A stretch of 9,095 nt of DNA, taken from contig JBOFYV010000142.1 of NCBI GenBank assembly GCA_051654865.1, positions 1 through 9,095 on the forward strand, written 5' to 3'. The position numbers were made by a program, and so were the translations under genes. This DNA is from JBOFOR01 sp051654865. GTDB lineage: Bacteria; Bacillota; Clostridia; Peptostreptococcales; Peptostreptococcaceae. Shown here piece by piece: positions 5,433-9,095 of this stretch (positions are counted from its first letter, which is position 1; each line of letters begins with the position of its first letter). The notes beneath the pieces are model-generated. The model did no database searches and had not been told where the DNA came from. It saw nothing but the letters and a program-made list of their open reading frames with translations.

Positions 5433-6539
5433 TTATTTTATATTTAAGATACATCTCTTCCCTGGTGTATTATAGCATTGATTGCATGATACACACTTAG
5501 GCTTTTTGGTATCTCCACTTACCCATCTATTTATTAAGTCTGGTTCTGCTGTTAAAGGCCTAGCTAATGAAAAATACTCTATCTTATTATTATTTAATAA
5601 ATCTTCCATAACATCTAGATGCCTATTTCCACCAATTAATATAACTGGTATATTTACCATATTTGATAGTTTTGTAGCATAATCTTTAAAATATGATTCT
5701 CTATCTTTAGATGCTACAATCTTAGTTCTAGCGGCACTTAAGTTATTCTCTGAAACTTCTTTTATAGACCCATTTCCACCACTTACCTCTATGGCATCTA
5801 TTCCTAAATCAGCTAACCTTTTAGCTACGTATAAGCTGTCTTCTTGTGTTAATCCACCTTCTTTGGCATAATCTGCTGAGTTTAACTTTATAAGTATCGG
5901 ATAATCTTTACCTACTGCTTCTCTCATAGCTTCATATATTTCAATTATTATACGCCCTCTATTTTCTATACTTCCACCGTATTCATCTTCTCTTTTATTA
6001 AAGTATGGTGATAAGAACTGACTAAGTAAATATCCATGTGCTCCGTGTATTTCTACTCCATCAAATCCTGATTCCTTAACTCGTCTTGCAGCCTCTTTGA
6101 ATGAGTTTACTAAATATTTTATTTCATCCTTTGTCATCTCTTTTGCCCAAGTACCCGTATTTTCATCTTGCATAGTTGATGGTCCCCAGATTGTTCTTTC
6201 TCCTACATTAAATGTAGTCATAAATCCACCATACACTATTTGCATTATTATATTTGATCCTAAGCTGTGTATCTTATCAGTAAATTCTCTGTATTCTGGT
6301 ATAAATGAATCATCATATATTCCCATCATACCAGGGTTTGGTTGTTCCTCTTCTGTTACAAATGCGTATCCTGTAATTATTGTACCTACCCCACCTTTTG
6401 CCAGTTCCTCATATATATTAGATAATTCTGGTGTCATATGACCCTTTTCATCTGCTAAATCTTCCCACAATGCACCTCTAAAAAATCTATTTTTCATTTC
6501 CATATTTGATATTTTTGTTTTATCAAAAAGAGTCTTCAT
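5433..6539 (-). CDS. Old Yellow Enzyme family NADH:flavin oxidoreductase
   Basis: This is a 368-residue FMN-dependent reductase, likely acting on activated C=C bonds or related electrophiles with NAD(P)H. The TIM-barrel landmarks are NRFFRGALWE (17-26), the FDGVEIHGAHGYLLSQFLSP block with H165 and H168 as the usual substrate-binding pair (159-178), and the Y-G-G-S-x-E-N-R segment (187-194). The tail carries four cysteines, C349-x2-C352-x2-C355-x7-C363. This resembles the iron-sulfur cluster motif of 2,4-dienoyl-CoA reductase and trimethylamine dehydrogenase relatives. Those are about twice as long because of extra C-terminal flavin/NAD domains, which are absent here. The ATG at 6539 follows GGAGGG by 7 bases; a TTG at 6554 overlaps that site and is rejected. 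The gene lies 64 bases downstream of the DUF2156 gene with no terminator between them, so the two are probably co-transcribed. The physiological substrate is unknown. Confidence 0.93.
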   Translation of the reverse strand: MKTLFDKTKISNMEMKNRFFRGALWEDLADEKGHMTPELSNIYEELAKGGVGTIITGYAFVTEEEQPNPGMMGIYDDSFIPEYREFTDKIHSLGSNIIMQIVYGGFMTTFNVGERTIWGPSTMQDENTGTWAKEMTKDEIKYLVNSFKEAARRVKESGFDGVEIHGAHGYLLSQFLSPYFNKREDEYGGSIENRGRIIIEIYEAMREAVGKDYPILIKLNSADYAKEGGLTQEDSLYVAKRLADLGIDAIEVSGGNGSIKEVSENNLSAARTKIVASKDRESYFKDYATKLSNMVNIPVILIGGNRHLDVMEDLLNNNKIEYFSLARPLTAEPDLINRWVSGDTKKPKCVSCNQCYNTPGKRCILNIK

Positions 6540-6546
6540 AATTAAT

Positions 6547-6552
6547 CCCTCC
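6547..6552 (-). promoter_or_regulatory. Ribosome binding site that sets the OYE start at 6539
   Basis: GGAGGG lies 7 bases before the ATG at 6539. The longer in-frame TTG at 6554 immediately overlaps this site, so it has no site of its own. The five extra residues (MEGLI) also fall outside the family's normal N-terminus. Confidence 0.75.
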
Positions 6553-6603
6553 AAGTTTTTGTTTTTTTCTATATGTATAGTATATATATTTTATTTTTAA
6601 TAA

Positions 6604-7527
6604 CTAGTACGCACTTTTTTGTAAGTTTGACTTAACAGTGTATTTCTCTACAAATTTAATTGGATGATATGAGAGTTTTGCTTTTCTAAGACCTGGTATT
6701 CCTAAGTCTTCTTCTCTATTTACAAATTCTACATCTTTAAACTCATTTAATACAAACTGTTGATTAATGTATTGATATAAGCCACGAATATTAATATTGG
6801 CTTTTTCGATATGAACTAAGGCCATATTAAAATTTAATAGTTCACCTATAGTAAATGCTTCTATTTTATTGTCCACATACACTCCCGCTATTTTTATTTT
6901 ATCTTTTAACTCATCATAGTTCTCAAATATCTTTTTAATACCTCTAAATTCATCATCCATACCTTCATCGTACTCATCATTCTCTTCTTTTATTCCCGAC
7001 CAAGCTTTAAGCATTTTTACACATTCTTTAAAGTTTTCTTTATCCAGAAGTTTATATTCATATCTGCCTTTATACTCCTTTAAAAAATAATTTAAATGGT
7101 TCCTCTTCTTTTGATTTTTTTTACCAGCTAAAGTTCTTATACTTTCACCATCATATATATAGTCAAACAAGTCTCTTTCTTTTGTATAATTAAGTTTGTT
7201 TTGATATATTTCTTTTAGTGTCTCTACAACTTCTTTTGTTATTCCTCTAAAGTATATAGGTTTCCCTTCACGCTCAAAATATTGAACTACATAATCTATA
7301 ACTTCTGGTACTCTTTCTTTAGATGTTAACGGCAATATAGAGTAGCTATTACCTTCATACTCTGCCATTATTACAGCAAAATCATCTCCTATATAGTAGC
7401 TTGTTTTATATACATGTTGCCATAAATATAATGTTCCAAAACAATACTCGCACGCCTCATAATCTACCATATTAAAATATGGTTCTAATTCTTCTTTTGA
7501 AGAAATATTTATCTCTTTAAAAATCAT
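6604..7527 (-). CDS. DUF2156 protein (LPG_synthase_C/MprF C-terminal-like acyltransferase fold)
   Basis: This 307-residue protein matches the soluble DUF2156 group, which shares its double GNAT-like fold with the C-terminal domain of MprF. MprF attaches amino acids to phosphatidylglycerol and lowers cationic-peptide binding (family knowledge). Recognisable features are the early YxxCxYCFGTLYLWQ block (about 23-37), a basic stretch AGKKNQKKRNHLNYFLKEY near the middle, and the closing block EEDLGIPGLRKAKLSYHPxxFxEKY. There is no membrane flippase part, so it is cytoplasmic and its donor and acceptor are unknown; these stand-alone proteins are common in clostridia without a proven role. AGGAGG lies five bases before the ATG. 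The gene is divergent from the HxlR regulator and precedes the OYE gene, so a regulated DUF2156-OYE operon is likely. Assignment to the family is firm; the lipid-aminoacylation function is not. Confidence 0.88.
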   Translation of the reverse strand: MIFKEINISSKEELEPYFNMVDYEACEYCFGTLYLWQHVYKTSYYIGDDFAVIMAEYEGNSYSILPLTSKERVPEVIDYVVQYFEREGKPIYFRGITKEVVETLKEIYQNKLNYTKERDLFDYIYDGESIRTLAGKKNQKKRNHLNYFLKEYKGRYEYKLLDKENFKECVKMLKAWSGIKEENDEYDEGMDDEFRGIKKIFENYDELKDKIKIAGVYVDNKIEAFTIGELLNFNMALVHIEKANINIRGLYQYINQQFVLNEFKDVEFVNREEDLGIPGLRKAKLSYHPIKFVEKYTVKSNLQKSAY

Positions 7528-7575
7528 AGTAGCCTCCTATATCGCTAACTTTTAACATTTCATAATCTACTTTTA

Positions 7576-7604
7576 TTTATATAAGTATATATTACTTATT
7601 CTAA
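7576..7604 (-). promoter_or_regulatory. Candidate promoter of the DUF2156-OYE unit
   Basis: On the minus strand TTAGAA (7604-7599, weak), a 17-base spacer and TATAAA (7581-7576, 5 of 6) give a promoter with a predicted start near 7570 and a 43-base leader. The spacer is almost entirely occupied by the palindrome at 7581-7599, so a bound repressor would cover both boxes. Confidence 0.45.
7581..7599. repeat. 19-bp perfect palindrome, candidate operator
   Basis: ATAAGTA (7581-7587) and TACTTAT (7593-7599) are exact reverse complements around a 5-base spacer TATAT. It carries the same AAGTA/TACTT half-site found in the larger inverted repeat at 7612-7656. AT-rich composition raises the chance of coincidence, but the placement in the promoter spacer argues for an operator. 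Confidence 0.5.
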
Positions 7605-7611
7605 TAAATAT

Positions 7612-7656
7612 AAGTAGTTACTTTTTAGTAAGTATTGCACTAAAAAGTAACTGCTT
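7612..7656. repeat. 18-bp inverted repeat between divergent genes, candidate HxlR operator
   Basis: AAGTAGTTACTTTTTAGT (7612-7629) pairs with ACTAAAAAGTAACTGCTT (7639-7656) over 18 positions with one wobble (7615:7653) and a 9-base loop. Neither strand has a U tract after it, so it is not a normal terminator. Each arm is itself palindromic: TTACT-TTTT-AGTAA in the left, ACT-AAAA-AGT in the right. The right end overlaps the -35 box of the HxlR promoter by two bases. This is best read as a double operator; a transcribed hairpin is unlikely because it lies upstream of both predicted start sites. Confidence 0.6.
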
Positions 7657-7683
7657 GCCTGGTTTAATTCAAATAACTATAAT
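7655..7683 (+). promoter_or_regulatory. Promoter of the HxlR regulator gene
   Basis: TTGCCT (7655-7660, 4 of 6), a 17-base spacer and a perfect TATAAT (7678-7683) place transcription start near 7690, about 48 bases before the TTG start. The inverted repeat ends at 7656, inside the -35 box, consistent with autorepression. Confidence 0.65.
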
Positions 7684-7737
7684 ATTAATATGCTATTTGT
7701 ATCAAAATAAAACAATAATCTATTAGGAGTTGGTATT

Positions 7738-8073
7738 TTGATAAATTATGATAATAAAAATTTTGTCTGCTTTTTAGATTTAGCTATGGAATTTATTAGA
7801 GGTAAATGGAAGGCCGTTTTAATATGCCATTTGTTTAGAGGTGAAAAAAGATTTCTAGAACTTCAAAGAATAACTAATGGTGTCAGCCAAAAGGTGCTAA
7901 CTGAAAAGTTGAGAGAACTAGAACAAGATGGAATAATTACTAAAATAGTATATCCAGAAGTTCCACCTAAGGTAGAATATTTTTTAACTGATAAAGGAAG
8001 AGATTTAGCTATTGTCTTAGAGGGATTAGAGCTATGGGCTAAAAAACATTTTGCAGAATCAAATAAAAACTAA
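7738..8073 (+). CDS. HxlR-family winged-helix transcriptional regulator
   Basis: This is a 111-residue DNA-binding protein, normal in length for HxlR regulators, which act as dimers in the cytoplasm. The family signature starts with C11 and G22-K-W24. The cysteine lies 11 residues before the glycine, the same spacing as the redox-sensing Cys6 of Bacillus YodB (family knowledge). The winged helix follows, with the RFLELQRITNGVSQKVLTEKLRELEQDGII stretch at about 41-71 and the wing VPPKVEYFLTDKG at about 81-93. A second cysteine (C30) lies in the first helix. The start is TTG at 7738, with AGGAG (7725-7729) 8 bases upstream. It is divergent from the DUF2156-OYE genes and its upstream region holds operator-like repeats, so self-control and control of those genes by electrophile or thiol stress is a reasonable inference. 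The inducer cannot be read. Confidence 0.93.
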   Translation: MINYDNKNFVCFLDLAMEFIRGKWKAVLICHLFRGEKRFLELQRITNGVSQKVLTEKLRELEQDGIITKIVYPEVPPKVEYFLTDKGRDLAIVLEGLELWAKKHFAESNKN

Positions 8074-8109
8074 GAGGCTATGATTTTAAACCATAACCTC
8101 TTAGTTTTT
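8065..8109 (+). terminator. Shared bidirectional terminator between the HxlR and DUF4097-like genes
   Basis: A 13-bp stem (8065-8077 with 8097-8109) is extended inward by TATG/CATA past one C:A mismatch, and ends in U5 in both directions. It includes the HxlR stop codon (8071-8073) and touches the stop of the opposite gene (8110-8108), so one hairpin serves two convergent genes with only 34 bases between them. Confidence 0.87.
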
Positions 8110-9095
8110 AATTAAATGTTGTATATCCACTTTTTACTTTAACAAAGTATTCATTTTCATTATCCTTAACTTCTTCATTAATTAATCCCTTTAATTCTTT
8201 AACTAAATCTCTATCTTCTTCATAATCTTCACTATTTATATCTTTAAAGTATTTTTCTACTGCAGTATTATTATACTTTTCATAATTCATTTCTGATGCC
8301 TCAAAACTTATTCCTCTTGATGATTTTATATCAAAATTAAACTTATAATCTACTATAGGTAAATCTATTACAACTGTAGCTGGTGAATCTATAACTAAAT
8401 TTTTTGCTACTGGAGTATTTGAAGCTATATAACTAGTATCATACTGCTCAGTTGTTTTTATTTCTATATTTTCAGGTAATTTAGTTTCATCTTCCACAAA
8501 GTTTCCATCATGTATATTTACTGTTCTAGATGCTATCTTTATATTTTTTATTCCACTAATTTCACTTCTACTTAGAGATACATCTGATGATGATTTTATA
8601 TTTAAATTTTCTAATTTTATATCTACATTAAAAGATATATACCCACTACTAGTTTCATAGTTTAAAGTATCTAAAAATACATCATCTAAAACTACAAATC
8701 CATTATGTTCGGTTTTTATATCTGCATTAACTTTTTCTGGTAAATACACAATTATTTCTGATTGATATGGTGAGTATAATTCATCTATAAAATATCTCAC
8801 TATATCATCAACATTTTTTGTTTCCTTAATTGTACTCTTTTGTTCTTCTTTTATTATAAGTTCCTTATTTCCACCTTCTGTTGTGATATTACTATTTTCT
8901 TTATTCCCTCTTCTTTCAACTAATACATTAGGTTTATCATGTTTTCTTATACTTACACTACTTACCTTTGAATCTATGTTTAATTTAGTAATTTTTTCAT
9001 CACTATTATATAAAATTTGTGCTTCATCTATTTTAGCCTGTGCTATTTGTACATTATTTATTACCTTTGGCATAGCTTGTATACCAGACCATATA
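8108..9095 (-). CDS. DUF4097-like beta-repeat protein (partial, N-terminus outside window)
   Basis: At least 328 residues are visible. The reading frame stays open past the first ATG (9073) to the window edge, coding IWSGIQA before it, and that ATG has no ribosome site. The real start therefore lies to the right and the first residues are missing. The visible part lacks a membrane segment. It is rich in short beta strands with alternating S/T/D/N and I/V/L residues, for example KLNIDSKVSSVSIRKHD, EIIVYLPEKVNADIKTEH, GYISFNVDIKLENLNIKSSS and KNIKIASRTVNIHDGNF. That pattern suggests the DUF4097 putative-adhesin beta-helix fold, often found on membrane-anchored proteins beside DUF1700 and PadR genes. 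The C-terminal 60 residues are highly acidic and more helical. Function is unknown; the missing N-terminus probably holds the anchor (inference). It ends in the terminator shared with the HxlR gene. Confidence 0.72.
   Translation of the reverse strand, partial: IWSGIQAMPKVINNVQIAQAKIDEAQILYNSDEKITKLNIDSKVSSVSIRKHDKPNVLVERRGNKENSNITTEGGNKELIIKEEQKSTIKETKNVDDIVRYFIDELYSPYQSEIIVYLPEKVNADIKTEHNGFVVLDDVFLDTLNYETSSGYISFNVDIKLENLNIKSSSDVSLSRSEISGIKNIKIASRTVNIHDGNFVEDETKLPENIEIKTTEQYDTSYIASNTPVAKNLVIDSPATVVIDLPIVDYKFNFDIKSSRGISFEASEMNYEKYNNTAVEKYFKDINSEDYEEDRDLVKELKGLINEEVKDNENEYFVKVKSGYTTFN

Noticed and set aside
5482..6441. Two plus-strand open frames (5482-5682 and 6097-6441)
   Set aside because: Both are antisense to the OYE gene, lack ribosome sites, and their sequence mirrors the conserved barrel codons on the other strand.
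6560..6600. Near-palindromic TATA-rich stretch between the DUF2156 and OYE genes
   Set aside because: It is simple AT repeat sequence without a G/C stem or a U tract. It supports neither a terminator nor a clear operator.
7612..7656. Reading the long inverted repeat as a transcription terminator or mobile-element end
   Set aside because: No U tract follows on either strand, no gene reads into it, it lies upstream of both divergent promoters, and no target duplication or transposase is visible.

Overview
The window is strongly AT-rich, with A/T-ending codons, AGGAGG-type ribosome sites, occasional TTG starts and compact hairpin terminators. This points to a low-GC Firmicute, most likely a clostridium. 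A Peptostreptococcaceae-like host is my inference from the protein styles; genus cannot be set without a search. No tRNA, rRNA, CRISPR array, transposase or phage gene is visible. It reads as ordinary chromosome rich in envelope-stress and redox regulation.

Layout, left to right. (1) 1-602, minus: the N-terminal 200 codons of a BcrA-type ABC transporter ATPase, open at the left edge, preceded by three helically phased TTGTAA repeats. (2) 809-2547, minus: a three-gene operon of ECF sigma factor, zinc-finger membrane anti-sigma factor and a YfjL-like membrane-anchored protein, closed by a hairpin terminator. (3) 2686-3030, plus: a small single-domain cupin, convergent with (4) 3086-3925, minus: a DegV/FakB-type fatty-acid-binding protein. 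(5) 4130-5291, minus: a LytTR DNA-binding regulator and a LiaF-like membrane protein, with a good promoter and a 9-12-9 direct repeat upstream that looks like a LytTR operator. (6) 5433-7527, minus: a DUF2156 (MprF C-terminal-like) protein followed by an Old Yellow Enzyme family flavin oxidoreductase. (7) 7738-8073, plus: an HxlR-family regulator with the conserved N-terminal redox cysteine, divergent from (6). The intergenic region holds two divergent promoters, a 19-bp palindrome and an 18-bp inverted repeat. (8) 8108-9095, minus: a DUF4097-like repetitive beta protein running off the right edge.

How the parts may work together (inference): three separate envelope-stress circuits lie within 9 kb (ABC transporter with activator-like repeats, ECF sigma/anti-sigma, LytTR/LiaF-like), alongside a lipid-linked DUF2156 gene and a fatty-acid-binding DegV. 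The HxlR regulator probably controls itself and the DUF2156-OYE pair. Five annotated starts were placed by their ribosome binding sites downstream of the longest possible start. I see no gene set that clearly represents an unknown system; the most interesting signals are the regulatory DNA elements.
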